From positions 62,001-126,000 of the forward strand of contig NZ_SMAM01000005.1 of assembly GCF_004346205.1 (NCBI RefSeq): DNA of 64,000 nt, given 5' to 3'. The stretch comes from Bibersteinia trehalosi. GTDB taxonomy: Bacteria; Pseudomonadota; Gammaproteobacteria; Enterobacterales; Pasteurellaceae. Position numbers and translations under genes: made by a program. The notes below the pieces were generated by a model. It searched no databases and was not told the origin of the DNA. It was given only the letters and a program-made list of their open reading frames with translations. Of the stretch, positions 40,248 through 49,963 are shown piece by piece. Every line of letters starts with the position of its first letter. Positions within the stretch are counted from its first letter, which is position 1.

Positions 40248-42935
40248 ATGCGTTTTACCTATTCCCCGATTTATCATCTTGTGCTCACCACACTCGCAAG
40301 TTATTCTACTTGCACTTTGGCAAATGAAAATGCCCCCGATAATAATGACATTGAAATGCTTGATACCATTGAGGTTGTCGCGGAAGTTCATTCTCACAAT
40401 AATAAGCCACAACAATTGAGCGAAGCAGAAATCAAACGAACCCCCAAAGGCAATAGTACGATTAACAGCTTACTGCGAAAAAACGGCGCGATTCACTATT
40501 CTAATAATAGTAATAACTCCGTGAAAGGTGGAGAGATTGAACCTGAACTGGTCAGTTTTCATGGGGAACCATACTATAACAACTTATTCTTAATCGATGG
40601 TTTGTCTAACAACGATATTATCAACCCGGGGTATAGCAACGGCGGCTATAATTCGGTAGAAAACTCTTTTGAAACCGGTGCAAATTTATATCTTGCCCCA
40701 GGTTCTCCCGAATCTTTTCAAATTGATAGCGCTCTGCTGCGTAAAATCAGTATTTATGATAGTAATGTGCCAGCCAAATACACCAACTTCACTGGCGGGG
40801 TAGTTGATGCCGAACTCAAAGATGCCGATCCACAAAAGGCTAGCGGGCGGATTAGCTATCGAACTACGCGTGATCGTTGGACTTATTTCCATTTCAACCC
40901 TCAAGAATCTGAACAAATTGCCTATAACGATGCATTGAATAATATTCAGCCAGAATTTCGTAAACATATCTATAATCTAACTGCAAATCAGCCGTTAAGT
41001 GATAAAACTGCGCTATTGTTTTCTTACAATCGCACACAATCATTCATTCCTGAAAATCATTGGTTGCTCGGACAGCGAGTGGAAGAAAAACGTCTTGCCG
41101 AAACTTATATGTTAAAGGCAACACATTGGGCATCGGATAGCCATAAGCTCAACGCTAGTTTCATCTACTCTCCGCATAAAAATGTCTATTACGCGGATAA
41201 TATAAAAAATGGACGTTATAGCACTTCAGGCGGCGGCTATCGGGCAGCATTAAGCTCTGAATTATTTATTGATCATTTCGGTCAAGTCAAAACCTCTCTA
41301 GACTATAGCTACCAGCGTAACCGTGTGAAATATGATACCAATGCACCTCGCTATATTTGGATCGGGAATATGCCAAATACGTCTCTGGATTGGTGTTCCT
41401 CTGTTTTGCGTAAAAATGGCGTGCCATATTGTGCATTCTCGCGTGAAGGAGGCCTAGGAGAGCTAAATACTGAAACGAAAACATGGACACTCAAACAAGA
41501 TTACGAAATGCTCCCTATCGAAACCCAATGGGGAACGCATCAACTAGATTTTGGTTGGTCGGCTAGTTTGGCAAGAGCGACTTCCGCGCGCCCACATGAT
41601 GCACGTTTTTACTATAATACCGATCCTAGAGCTGGAATCTCTCGTAACGATTGGGAAAGTGGTAAGATTGTAGTGCCTTCAGACTGTACCGATTGCTTGC
41701 CGAACGAACAATTCCAAACCATGTTAATTCGTTATCCACAATATTATGGCAAAGCACTAGTAAATAATTATAGCCTGTATTTTGATGATGAATGGACTTT
41801 TGGCGGTTGGGAATTACACCCTGCGATGAATGTCACCTATGATTCATTCTTAAAAAACCTTAACATTGCGCCTCGCTTTATGTTTAATTGGGATATCATC
41901 GGTGAGAAAAAATTCACCCTTTCAGGAGGCTTAAACCGCTACTACTCAGGGAATATTTTAGCCAATGCATTACGTTCTACTATTCCACCCGATGAATTGC
42001 ACTATCGTAAAGCCGGTAACACAGAATATGAATTGTTAAATTACAATCGCTGGATACGTTATAACAATATTCGCCATCTCAAAACGCCATATAGTGATGA
42101 AGCTAACTTCGGTTTTAGCATGCAATTTTGGGATCAGCTCTTTAGTGCTAAATATGTTTATCGTCACGGGCAAAGACAATTTATGTCTTATACCGATCAA
42201 AATGATCTAATAACCCTGCCGAATGGCAAAACAGTCAAAGCAACCGTAATGAGCAATGATGGTGAAAACCACTCTAACAGTCTCACTTTTGTGCTGCGTA
42301 ATATGCAACCTCTACGTTGGGGCGCACTAGAATTAAGCTATCAACTGGGTTTTAATTTACAGAAAATTAAGTCCAATAGCTTAACTGGTTATCTGAACAG
42401 CTCAAATAGCGAAGAAACCAGTATCAGCGATGACTCACAGACCCGTGGTGATTATTATATTTACAACGATCAAAGTTATGATGATTTTAATGCTATGCGA
42501 GGTGTACTACCAGCGCTTAACTTTGATGCCCGCTGGAATGCCTTTTTAGAAATTAACACGGATTTACCACAATATAATTTTAAATGGACACACTATCTTA
42601 ACTATCGTCCAGGCTATACCTCACACGGTTTTAAACAAGGAATTTGTGGCGAAACTGTCTTTTCTAACGGCTGCCGTGCCGACGGAGATAAAGTCAGTGT
42701 TTACCGTACCGTCCAGCATAAAAAAGCCTTTGTGGTCGATTGGAGTTTCTTGTATGAAATACCATTGCCTAAAGCAACAAAATTAGAACTAAGCGTTGAT
42801 GTGCTGAATGTATTTAACAGCCGAGTTGCAACCGCAAACACTAATTCAAAATTGCTTTCTTCTCGTAGCGATGCCGATAGTGTCTCTTATCAGCTAGGTC
42901 GCCAATACTGGTTTGGAGTAGCTTATAACTGGTAA
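40248..42935 (+). CDS. TonB-dependent outer-membrane receptor, ligand unknown
   Basis: A 895-residue outer-membrane receptor with GGGAGAG before the ATG. The signal peptide ends near TLA|NENAP. A TonB-box-like DTIEVVAE lies at about residue 44. The plug domain (about 60-200) includes GEPYYNNLFLIDGLSNND and the NFTGGVVDAELKDADP turn. The 22-strand barrel ends with the aromatic QLGRQYWFGVAYNW signature for BAM insertion. The loops carry several Cys, for example LDWCSSV, VPYCAF, CTDCLP, GICGE and NGCRAD, likely disulphide-bonded. It resembles uncharacterised Pasteurellaceae receptors rather than a named siderophore, haem or transferrin receptor. The Fur-like site and downstream OMP and lipoprotein genes suggest a shared uptake task. 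Confidence 0.9.
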   Translation: MRFTYSPIYHLVLTTLASYSTCTLANENAPDNNDIEMLDTIEVVAEVHSHNNKPQQLSEAEIKRTPKGNSTINSLLRKNGAIHYSNNSNNSVKGGEIEPELVSFHGEPYYNNLFLIDGLSNNDIINPGYSNGGYNSVENSFETGANLYLAPGSPESFQIDSALLRKISIYDSNVPAKYTNFTGGVVDAELKDADPQKASGRISYRTTRDRWTYFHFNPQESEQIAYNDALNNIQPEFRKHIYNLTANQPLSDKTALLFSYNRTQSFIPENHWLLGQRVEEKRLAETYMLKATHWASDSHKLNASFIYSPHKNVYYADNIKNGRYSTSGGGYRAALSSELFIDHFGQVKTSLDYSYQRNRVKYDTNAPRYIWIGNMPNTSLDWCSSVLRKNGVPYCAFSREGGLGELNTETKTWTLKQDYEMLPIETQWGTHQLDFGWSASLARATSARPHDARFYYNTDPRAGISRNDWESGKIVVPSDCTDCLPNEQFQTMLIRYPQYYGKALVNNYSLYFDDEWTFGGWELHPAMNVTYDSFLKNLNIAPRFMFNWDIIGEKKFTLSGGLNRYYSGNILANALRSTIPPDELHYRKAGNTEYELLNYNRWIRYNNIRHLKTPYSDEANFGFSMQFWDQLFSAKYVYRHGQRQFMSYTDQNDLITLPNGKTVKATVMSNDGENHSNSLTFVLRNMQPLRWGALELSYQLGFNLQKIKSNSLTGYLNSSNSEETSISDDSQTRGDYYIYNDQSYDDFNAMRGVLPALNFDARWNAFLEINTDLPQYNFKWTHYLNYRPGYTSHGFKQGICGETVFSNGCRADGDKVSVYRTVQHKKAFVVDWSFLYEIPLPKATKLELSVDVLNVFNSRVATANTNSKLLSSRSDADSVSYQLGRQYWFGVAYNW

Positions 42936-42968
42936 TACAAGCGGTACAAAATGGCAAAAAATTTACAA

Positions 42969-42985
42969 AACTGCGTATCGCAGTT
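42969..42985 (+). terminator. Hairpin between TonB receptor and small OMP
   Basis: AACTGCG and CGCAGTT pair around TAT in the 85-bp gap, without a T-tract. It follows an uptake-signal copy at 42937. It may attenuate rather than stop transcription into the OMP gene. Confidence 0.4.
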
Positions 42986-43020
42986 AAACTGCACGCCTAT
43001 TTTTTAACTGGAGATTGATC

Positions 43021-43539
43021 ATGAAAAAATTAGCAATGATGGCAACAGCCTTTCTTTCTGTATCTACTTTCGCTGCCCCAGTCGGTGAAACTTTTACTGG
43101 TGTAGGTGTTGGGCTTGATCTCACCACCGTTAAATACAAAAATAGCAACTTAAAGGGCAAGCAGGCCACTGGTGCTAACTTTGTGCTGGATTATGCGCTT
43201 GATTATGGCAATAACGTACTTGGTATTGTAGAAGGGAAAGCAAAACTAGGCAGTAGCAAAATCTTTAATGATACCAAACAAAAAAATCAATTCAGCCTAG
43301 GCTATGCACAGGGTTATCGTGTCTTACCTGATTTACTACCATACGTTAAAGCAAATTACAGCTTAAGCAAAGTCGGGGATATTGGCACATTCAAAGGTTT
43401 TGGTTATGGCGCGGGGGCAAAATATGCCATATCAAACGACATTGAAGTGGGTGCAGAGTATCTGCGTAGCAACTTAAAATACCATGGCAATAAATTAAAA
43501 GGCAATGCATTTTCTGCCACTGCAGCATATCGTTTCTAA
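43021..43539 (+). CDS. Small outer-membrane beta-barrel protein
   Basis: A 172-residue protein from ATG 43021 (TGGAG 7 bp upstream). The signal peptide MKKLAMMATAFLSVSTFA is cleaved before APVGETF. The mature part of about 154 residues alternates like an eight-stranded barrel (GVGVGLDLTTVKYKN, GANFVLDYALDYGN, FSLGYAQGYRVLPDLLPYVKANYSL, GFGYGAGAKYAI, IEVGAEYLRSNLKY). It ends in Phe (SATAAYRF), the BAM signal. It resembles porin/Opa-like small OMPs; adhesion, serum resistance or accessory transport are all possible. A terminator follows. Confidence 0.85.
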   Translation: MKKLAMMATAFLSVSTFAAPVGETFTGVGVGLDLTTVKYKNSNLKGKQATGANFVLDYALDYGNNVLGIVEGKAKLGSSKIFNDTKQKNQFSLGYAQGYRVLPDLLPYVKANYSLSKVGDIGTFKGFGYGAGAKYAISNDIEVGAEYLRSNLKYHGNKLKGNAFSATAAYRF

Positions 43540-43549
43540 ATACATTCTC

Positions 43550-43581
43550 AAGGCGAGAGCAACTAAGCTACTCGCCTTTTT
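43550..43581 (+). terminator. Terminator after small OMP gene
   Basis: AAGGCGAG pairs with CTCGCCTT (13-nt loop) followed by TTTT, 10 bp past the stop. Confidence 0.8.
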
Positions 43582-43629
43582 AGTACCACAAAAAATCAGC
43601 AGTTATTTTATTGGGAACGATCCTTTCTT

Positions 43630-43677
43630 GAGAATAACTTGCATTCCGTTTGAAATTATTTTGCATCAGCGTAAAAT
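43630..43677 (+). promoter_or_regulatory. Candidate promoter of the surface lipoprotein gene
   Basis: TTGAAA (43650-43655) and TAAAAT (43672-43677), 16 bp apart, form a good promoter 39 bp before the ATG. Just upstream, 43630-43648 (GAGAATAACTTGCATTC) matches the Fur consensus at 10 of 19, too weak to rely on alone. Confidence 0.45.
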
Positions 43678-43715
43678 TGTCTGCGATTATTACAAGCATC
43701 AAAGGAATATCTCGT

Positions 43716-44939
43716 ATGAAATCAAAAATCACCTTAGCTATATCTATACTTCTTACAATGGGCATCACTGCATGTTCTGGGGGTAGTTCGACAGGTGCCA
43801 TTCCTCAGCAAATTCAAGCAGGAGCTAACTCAGCAACAACCACAGATAACAACGCTGCTTTAGCAGAGCTACAAACAAAATTAGAACAAGCTCAACAAGC
43901 TGCAGAAAGTGCGCAAGCCAAGTTAAACAGCTTACAAGCAGAATTAGCTGAGCAAAAAGAAAATAGTAGTGCACTACAGGCGCAATTAGAGGATGCACAA
44001 GCTGCTAAATTAGCCGCAAATCAAACCGTTATTGAATTGCAAAATAAAATGTTAGATTTACAAAAACAGCTTGCCAGTAGTGAACAAGAAAAACAACGTA
44101 TTGCCGAAGAAGAAGCGCGCTTAAAAGAAGCACAAGCCAAACTCGAAGCAGAAAAACAGCAAGCTGAAGCTGATAAACAAAAAGCGACAGAAGAAACCGC
44201 TCGCTTACTATTAGAAAAAGCAACTAATTACGTCCTTGGCGATACTTCTGTGAGCAAAACCGAGCTGGCTCAAGCATTAGCAGAAGGTACGGTATTGCAA
44301 AAGCAAGCCATGACGGAAAACAAAAATATTAACAGTTTAATTGGCGCTAATGCTAAATTGCCGGCAGGTACACTACTCACCACTACAGCCAATAACTATG
44401 GTGGGTATGCGGTAGTTCGTGAAAATTATTCGGAAAGTATTGGCGGTGGTAACTCGCCATTTAACCATTTTGTGGCATTAGCGAAAACAGCAACGACAGA
44501 TAAGGCTGCTGTGGTAGATGCGACTTATAAAGGCAGTGCAGCATTCTCCACGATGAATTACATAACCTTAATGGAAAAAACCAACCAAGGTGAATATCAA
44601 TATGAGCTAACACTCAATGTCAAAGATAACCACATCAGTGGTGGCATTGTAAATACAAACGCAGCCAATATGGCAAAACGAGCAGAGCTTGGTCAAGCAG
44701 CAGAAATAATTAGCTTCAAAAATAGTGAAATTAAAATTACGGACGATATGGTTGGCTTTAGCGGTGATGCTCAATTTAACTATGGGTATGGTTTCCTACC
44801 TAACGCCAAAGGTGACGGCAGCGGTACTTACCAAGGTATTTTTACCGGTGAGCATGCTGAAGGGGTTACTGGCACATTTAGTACCAACAATACTGCCCAA
44901 GATAGTTCCGTACAAGGTGCATTTACAGGGACTAAGTAG
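43716..44939 (+). CDS. Coiled-coil surface lipoprotein with TbpB-like barrel
   Basis: A 407-residue lipoprotein from ATG 43716 (AAAGGAATATCTCGT upstream). The signal peptide MKSKITLAISILLTMGITAC gives lipidated Cys20, followed by a GGSSTG linker. About residues 47-170 form a continuous Ala/Glu/Gln/Lys heptad coiled coil (LAELQTKLEQAQQAAESAQA...). The C-terminal 190 residues are beta-rich, with GGYAVVRENYSES, ATYKGSAAFSTMNYITLME and GTYQGIFTGEHAEGVTGTFS. The last pattern resembles the C-terminal barrel of TbpB/Slam-dependent lipoproteins. It is probably surface-exposed, with the coiled coil as stalk and the barrel as ligand-binding head. No Slam gene is in the window. Confidence 0.8.
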   Translation: MKSKITLAISILLTMGITACSGGSSTGAIPQQIQAGANSATTTDNNAALAELQTKLEQAQQAAESAQAKLNSLQAELAEQKENSSALQAQLEDAQAAKLAANQTVIELQNKMLDLQKQLASSEQEKQRIAEEEARLKEAQAKLEAEKQQAEADKQKATEETARLLLEKATNYVLGDTSVSKTELAQALAEGTVLQKQAMTENKNINSLIGANAKLPAGTLLTTTANNYGGYAVVRENYSESIGGGNSPFNHFVALAKTATTDKAAVVDATYKGSAAFSTMNYITLMEKTNQGEYQYELTLNVKDNHISGGIVNTNAANMAKRAELGQAAEIISFKNSEIKITDDMVGFSGDAQFNYGYGFLPNAKGDGSGTYQGIFTGEHAEGVTGTFSTNNTAQDSSVQGAFTGTK

Positions 44940-44945
44940 CATAAT

Positions 44946-44980
44946 AAAAGCCAATCAGTAGATTGGCTTTTGCATTTTTT
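44946..44980 (+). terminator. Terminator after surface lipoprotein gene
   Basis: AAAAGCCAATC pairs with GATTGGCTTTT around AGTA, followed by GCATTTTTT. Confidence 0.9.
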
Positions 44981-44988
44981 ACACAAAT

Positions 44989-46047
44989 TTAATCCGCTTG
45001 TTCACTCAGTTCTTCAGGAACATCGCCCAATAGCCCTGCGTAACGAAGCGTACTAGGGCTGGATTCTAATGCAATTTTTAATGCCATGGTCAGGGGTACG
45101 GAAAGTAACATGCCGACAGTACCGAGTAACCACCCCCAAAAGAGCAAAGAAAGGAATACCACCAAGGTCGAAAGCCCCAAGCGTCTGCCCATCATACGGG
45201 GCTCAATCACATTGCCAATCAGCATATTTATTGCAACTACCCCAATCAGCACACCAAAACCGATTGAAAACCCATTGAGTAGCAATGCTTGCACCACAAT
45301 CGGTACACCCGCGATAAAAGAGCCGATATTGGGAATGTAATTAAATAAAAAACTTAAGGTTGCCCACAATACTGCGTATTGCACCCCGAAGATTTCAAGC
45401 AATATCCAAATAGCAATTCCGGTAGTCAAACTAATGACTGTTTTCACACCAAGGTAATTAATGATGCCTTGCAATACACGATCAATATGGTTCTCCTTGG
45501 CATTAATACTCTGCCCACGCCCACCTAATGCAACAGCCAATTTATGTTTTGCTGTTGGAGCTTCAAATAACATAAACACAACCACTAACAGCAAAATCAG
45601 AATATTGGTGACCACGCTTGAAAAGCTTAATAACAAGCGGCTAACAAAATTCATAATAATGCTCGGGTCAAACAGATCTAAAATTTGCTCACGCGATAGG
45701 GCAAGCGGGATATCCCAACGTTGTGCCAGCTGCATTAAGGTAGTTAAACGCTCTAAGAGTAAGAGTTTATATTGAGGAATCGAGGCGCTAAACTCGCGCA
45801 CAGCACTATTGACTAAACCGGCTAAAAACATAAACACCGTACCAAACAGTACAAGAAGTAGAGAGATTGCCAGCCAAAGCGGGATTTTCCGCGCAGTCAT
45901 TGCTTGAATAATCGGAGAACAGATGATCGCAATAAATAGCGAGAGTAAGAAAGGGATCACTATTTCAGATGCCAATTTTACGCCAGCTAAAATAATCACG
46001 ATTGCAGCCATCGCCACAAAAACACGGGTTAAAGAAGTTTGTTGCAT
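44989..46047 (-). CDS. AI-2E family (PerM-like) membrane protein
   Basis: A 352-residue inner-membrane protein from ATG 46047; an in-frame ATG at 46080 adds 11 residues without a ribosome binding site. About eight helices, with family blocks LPFLLSLFIAIICSPII-like near the start, WATLSFLFNYIPNIGSFIAGVP and GNVIEPRMMGRRLGLSTLVVFLSLLFWGWLLGTVGMLLSVPLT. Relatives include TqsA, an AI-2 exporter, and sodium/proton antiporters, so the substrate is uncertain. luxS elsewhere in the window makes AI-2 but is not linked. Confidence 0.88.
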   Translation of the reverse strand: MQQTSLTRVFVAMAAIVIILAGVKLASEIVIPFLLSLFIAIICSPIIQAMTARKIPLWLAISLLLVLFGTVFMFLAGLVNSAVREFSASIPQYKLLLLERLTTLMQLAQRWDIPLALSREQILDLFDPSIIMNFVSRLLLSFSSVVTNILILLLVVVFMLFEAPTAKHKLAVALGGRGQSINAKENHIDRVLQGIINYLGVKTVISLTTGIAIWILLEIFGVQYAVLWATLSFLFNYIPNIGSFIAGVPIVVQALLLNGFSIGFGVLIGVVAINMLIGNVIEPRMMGRRLGLSTLVVFLSLLFWGWLLGTVGMLLSVPLTMALKIALESSPSTLRYAGLLGDVPEELSEQAD

Positions 46048-46109
46048 ATAGAATATTAAATAAGCAGGAGATCTTTGCACATTTTTTACAAAAATCGACC
46101 GCTTGTAAA

Positions 46110-46478
46110 CTATTTATATTCAGTATGATACTGCTTTTTAAGCTGGTTTAACTTACTTGCAAGCGCTTTCGCTTCCTCAAGTTTACCCTGCCCCGCCAAC
46201 TCATAGGCTGTCATGACGATATCAATCACTTCATCCATCGCCTTTTGGTAACCTTCAAAACGCTCAGGCTCATCAATCAGGCTTCTTGGCATTTTTTCAC
46301 GAGCTTCATTTGCGGCTTTAACAAAATCTGTTGCACTTTGTTGGAAAGCTTCTACTGAAGTGGCATTAATCAAACCACCAACTTGACGATTCATTTGAAA
46401 CATTTCCATCGATACATTCGCGCTAGCAAAACTTGCTAGACCTAACATCAATAAAGCAAAAAGCTGTCTTAATTTCAT
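46110..46478 (-). CDS. cybC: Cytochrome b562
   Basis: Periplasmic four-helix haem protein, 122 residues. I chose ATG 46478 because TTGGAG is 6-7 bp upstream; ATG 46493 is upstream of that site. The signal peptide MKLRQLFALLMLGLASFASA precedes mature NVSMEMFQMNRQV, where a Met aligns with the axial Met7 of the E. coli protein. The C-terminal LKKQYHTEYK supplies the axial His equivalent to His102. No CxxCH is present, so the haem is not covalently bound. Its electron-transfer partner is unknown. Confidence 0.85.
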   Translation of the reverse strand: MKLRQLFALLMLGLASFASANVSMEMFQMNRQVGGLINATSVEAFQQSATDFVKAANEAREKMPRSLIDEPERFEGYQKAMDEVIDIVMTAYELAGQGKLEEAKALASKLNQLKKQYHTEYK

Positions 46479-46495
46479 CATACACTCCAACATAA

Positions 46496-46524
46496 CAAAA
46501 AGCGTAGACTTCTGCCTACGCTTT
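46496..46524 (-). terminator. Terminator after fabB
   Basis: AAAGCGTAG pairs with CTACGCTTT around an 8-nt loop, followed on the minus strand by T residues and GTTATG. Confidence 0.85.
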
Positions 46525-46543
46525 AAATCATTCGTAATTAAAA

Positions 46544-47761
46544 TTAACCTTGATATTTTTGGAACACTAAGCAGGCGTTAGTACCACCAAAACCAAAGCT
46601 ATTTGACATCACTGTTGTGAGCGCTTTATCTTGGCGCTCGGTGACAATATTCAAACCTTCGGCTTGTTCATCTAGAGTCTCAATATTGATACTTGGTGCA
46701 ATAAAGCCGTGTTCTAACATCAACAATGAATAAATAGCTTCATGCGCACCTGCTGCACCTAGTGAGTGCCCTGTCATTGATTTAGTTGATGAAATTGCAG
46801 GTTTCTGCTCACCAAATACATTGCGAATCGCGCCTAACTCTTTCACATCACCCACAGGTGTTGAAGTACCATGCACATTGATGTACTCAATTTCACCATT
46901 AACCGTTGCTAAGGCTTGGCGCATACAACGCTCTGCACCTTCACCGCTCGGTGCAACCATGTCATAACCGTCAGAGGTCGCACCATAACCAACAATTTCA
47001 GCATAAATTTTAGCTCCGCGCGCTAAGGCATGCTCAAGCTCTTCTACAACAACAACTGCACCGCCGCCAGCAATCACAAAACCGTCACGATTAGCATCAT
47101 AAGCACGGCTTGCTTTGCTTGGAGTATCATTATATTTAGTTGAAACTGCACCCATTGCATCAAATTCTGTTGCACATTCCCAAGAAAGTTCTTCCGCACC
47201 ACCTGCGAAAACAACATCTTGCTTACCTAATTGGATCAGCTCCATGGCATGCCCAATACAGTGTGCTGAAGTCGCACAAGCAGAACTAATAGAGTAGTTC
47301 ACGCCTTTGATTTTATATGGTGTTGCTAAACAAGCAGACACACTTGATGCCATGGTTTTAGTTACTGCATAAGGCCCCACAGCTTTTACGCCTCGTGGAC
47401 CACGAACTGCATCACATGCCACTAATTGGCTATGTGCAGAACCTGTTCCTGCGCCAATCACCAAGCCGGTACGTTCATGAGAAACCTGTTCTTCGGTTAA
47501 ACCAGAATCAGCAATGGCTTCTTTCATTGACAAATACGCGTAAGCTGCTGCATCCCCCATGAAACGATACACTTTACGATCGATAAGTTCCGCTGGGTTT
47601 AATTTGATTGTTCCTGCAACTTGGCTACGCATACCAACTTCAGCGAATTCTGGTACAAATTCAATCCCTGATTTACCCGCCTTGAGAGATTCCAACACTT
47701 CTTGTTTGTTGTTACCAATACTTGAAATCACGCCTAAGCCTGTGATCACCACTCTTTTCAT
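46544..47761 (-). CDS. fabB: Beta-ketoacyl-ACP synthase I
   Basis: Elongating condensing enzyme needed for unsaturated fatty acids, 405 residues. The nucleophile is Cys162 in [16 protein letters not shown]; the two His residues lie in [12 protein letters not shown] and [13 protein letters not shown]. The closing [15 protein letters not shown] is typical. AAAGGAT precedes the ATG. It is not adjacent to fabH but completes that pathway within the window. Confidence 0.97.
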   Translation of the reverse strand: MKRVVITGLGVISSIGNNKQEVLESLKAGKSGIEFVPEFAEVGMRSQVAGTIKLNPAELIDRKVYRFMGDAAAYAYLSMKEAIADSGLTEEQVSHERTGLVIGAGTGSAHSQLVACDAVRGPRGVKAVGPYAVTKTMASSVSACLATPYKIKGVNYSISSACATSAHCIGHAMELIQLGKQDVVFAGGAEELSWECATEFDAMGAVSTKYNDTPSKASRAYDANRDGFVIAGGGAVVVVEELEHALARGAKIYAEIVGYGATSDGYDMVAPSGEGAERCMRQALATVNGEIEYINVHGTSTPVGDVKELGAIRNVFGEQKPAISSTKSMTGHSLGAAGAHEAIYSLLMLEHGFIAPSINIETLDEQAEGLNIVTERQDKALTTVMSNSFGFGGTNACLVFQKYQG

Positions 47762-47865
47762 TCTGGATATCCTTTCTTAAAGATTAAAAACTTAGCTATT
47801 CTACCCGATTTTCCGCCCAGCCTGAACCGATAAATGGTCACAAGCGGGCAGATCCGAGCAGTTTT

Positions 47866-49890
47866 TTACCAAATTTGAATACGTTGATTAATCGGTTTAA
47901 ACATTGCATCCCCCTGTTTAGTTGCGAATGCATTGTGAAAACCATGAATATTTAGAATTGGGGCAAACGCACGAAATTGCCCAGGTGCATGAGGATCACT
48001 TTTTACTTGGTGAGTAAGCGCTTGTACCGTAGCTTTGTTGCGCCATGAGCGTGTCCAGCTCATAAAAAATCGTTGATCTTGGGTTAGATTTTCAATCAAT
48101 GGTACTTGCCCATGATCTTGCTCATACAGTTTTAAAGCATCATAAGCAATGCTCAAACCACCTAAATCAGCAATATTTTCACCTAAGGTAAAGCGGCCAT
48201 TCACAAACACTTTTGGGGCAACTTCAAATTGGTTAAATTGCTCAACTAATTGATCGGCAAGTTTTTCAAATTTTTGACGATCTTCTGTTGTCCACCAATC
48301 AGTAAGATTGCCATCACCATCAAATTTTGAGCCACTATCATCAAAACCATGGGTAATTTCATGCCCAATAATCGCCCCTATAGCACCAAAATTTACCGCA
48401 GGATCTGCATGAATATCATATAGTGGCGCTTGTAAAATCCCAGCAGGGAAGACAATACGATTCATCAATGGGCTATAAGAAGCATTGACTACTTGCGGCA
48501 ACATGCCCCATTCGTATAAATCTACTGGCTTTCCAACTTTGCGTAAAGCATCCTGATAGTTCCATTTTGCAATTTCTTGCAAATTTTGATAAAGATTACC
48601 GCCTTGCTCTGTTGTTTTCAAACTCAACTGGCTGTAGTCTTTCCATTTATTTGGATAGCCCACTTCTACAATAAATTTATCTAATTTCGTTTTCGCTTTC
48701 TGCTTAGTGGTTTCTGACATCCAAGCTAAATTATCAATCCGTTGATGATAAGCTTTAACCAAATAACCAGCCATTTCATTTAAATCTTGTTTAGCTCTTA
48801 CAGGGAAAAACTTGTCCACATAGAATTGCGCAAACTCTTGTCCAATTTGCCCGTTAATCAAACTCAATGCCCGCTTTTCTAGTGAACGCTGCTGTTGCTG
48901 TCCCACTAATTTTTTGCCAAAAAAAGTAAAACTGGCATCGTCTAGCGCTTTATTTAAATAAGGCGCGGCATCAGAAATTGTCCGAAAACGTAAATAATCT
49001 TTGATCACCGCTAAATTTTGCAAATTAATCAAAGAATCAAACCGCTTGATCCAGCGAGGCTCCCATACAATCACCTCATCCGTTTCTACCCCCACAGCAT
49101 GTAAATAATCAGCAAGGTTAATATTTTTGCTTAGTGTAGCCAATTCATCCATAGAGTAAGGGTTATAGCGTTTTTCAATATCGCGACCTTCTTCATTTGT
49201 GAATAAACTTTGCGCAATTAGCTTCTCAAAAGCAACTATCGCTTTGGCTTTTTGCGTTGCCTGTTTTTCACCAATAAAACGCAGCATTTGTGCAATATAG
49301 TCTTGATAGAGCTTGAGCGTCTGTCGATTTTCCGGTGTATCTTTTTGATAGTAATCATTGCTTAAAACTAAATCTTGATTACTAAAATAGATAGCGTTTT
49401 GGCGCGAATTTTTGAGATGTGCAAATACCGACCAGCCAAATAGCATTTCGTTACCTTGTTTGGTCTCCTCAATGAGGTAATGATTTAAATCCGCCAATGT
49501 TTTAATTTGGTCGATTTTTGCCAACTCGGACTGAATTGGGGCAAGCCCTAATTGTTCTCTAGTTTCTAAATCGGTATAAGTTTGATAGAGTGCATTTAAA
49601 CGCATAGCACGCGGATCTTTTGCAAATTTTGGCTCAGAAATCACCGCTTGTAACAACGTAATAGCGCGTTTTTCATTAATTTCATTCAACTCGGCTAACG
49701 TCCCCCACGAGGTACGATCAGCCGGAATTTGAGCACTTTCTTGCCACTTACCATTTACATAACGATAAAAATCATGCTGTGGAGCAACATTGTCATCCAT
49801 ACCTTCAGTTAATGTACTTTGATATGTTTTTGTGCCATGACAAGCGCTCAAGACTGCCAATGAAATGAGGGAAATGAATAATTTTTTCAT
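47866..49890 (-). CDS. pepO: M13-family metallopeptidase lipoprotein
   Basis: Zinc endopeptidase of the neprilysin/PepO family, 674 residues from ATG 49890 (AGGAGC upstream); the longer frame to 49980 would overlap hemH. A short lipoprotein signal MKKLFISLISLAVLSAC gives a lipidated Cys17. The mature start DDNVAPQHDFYRYVNGKW is family-typical. The zinc site is His510-Glu-Ile-Thr-His514, with ENIADLGG as the downstream Glu motif. The end APILNIHGFHNAFATKQGD is also diagnostic. It probably degrades peptides in the periplasm or at the membrane. Confidence 0.93.
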   Translation of the reverse strand: MKKLFISLISLAVLSACHGTKTYQSTLTEGMDDNVAPQHDFYRYVNGKWQESAQIPADRTSWGTLAELNEINEKRAITLLQAVISEPKFAKDPRAMRLNALYQTYTDLETREQLGLAPIQSELAKIDQIKTLADLNHYLIEETKQGNEMLFGWSVFAHLKNSRQNAIYFSNQDLVLSNDYYQKDTPENRQTLKLYQDYIAQMLRFIGEKQATQKAKAIVAFEKLIAQSLFTNEEGRDIEKRYNPYSMDELATLSKNINLADYLHAVGVETDEVIVWEPRWIKRFDSLINLQNLAVIKDYLRFRTISDAAPYLNKALDDASFTFFGKKLVGQQQQRSLEKRALSLINGQIGQEFAQFYVDKFFPVRAKQDLNEMAGYLVKAYHQRIDNLAWMSETTKQKAKTKLDKFIVEVGYPNKWKDYSQLSLKTTEQGGNLYQNLQEIAKWNYQDALRKVGKPVDLYEWGMLPQVVNASYSPLMNRIVFPAGILQAPLYDIHADPAVNFGAIGAIIGHEITHGFDDSGSKFDGDGNLTDWWTTEDRQKFEKLADQLVEQFNQFEVAPKVFVNGRFTLGENIADLGGLSIAYDALKLYEQDHGQVPLIENLTQDQRFFMSWTRSWRNKATVQALTHQVKSDPHAPGQFRAFAPILNIHGFHNAFATKQGDAMFKPINQRIQIW

Positions 49891-49963
49891 GCTTGCTCCT
49901 ATAACAAGCGCACCATTATCACCGCATAGTTGTAAAATGATCGTGATCGTAGCGCGCTTAAAT

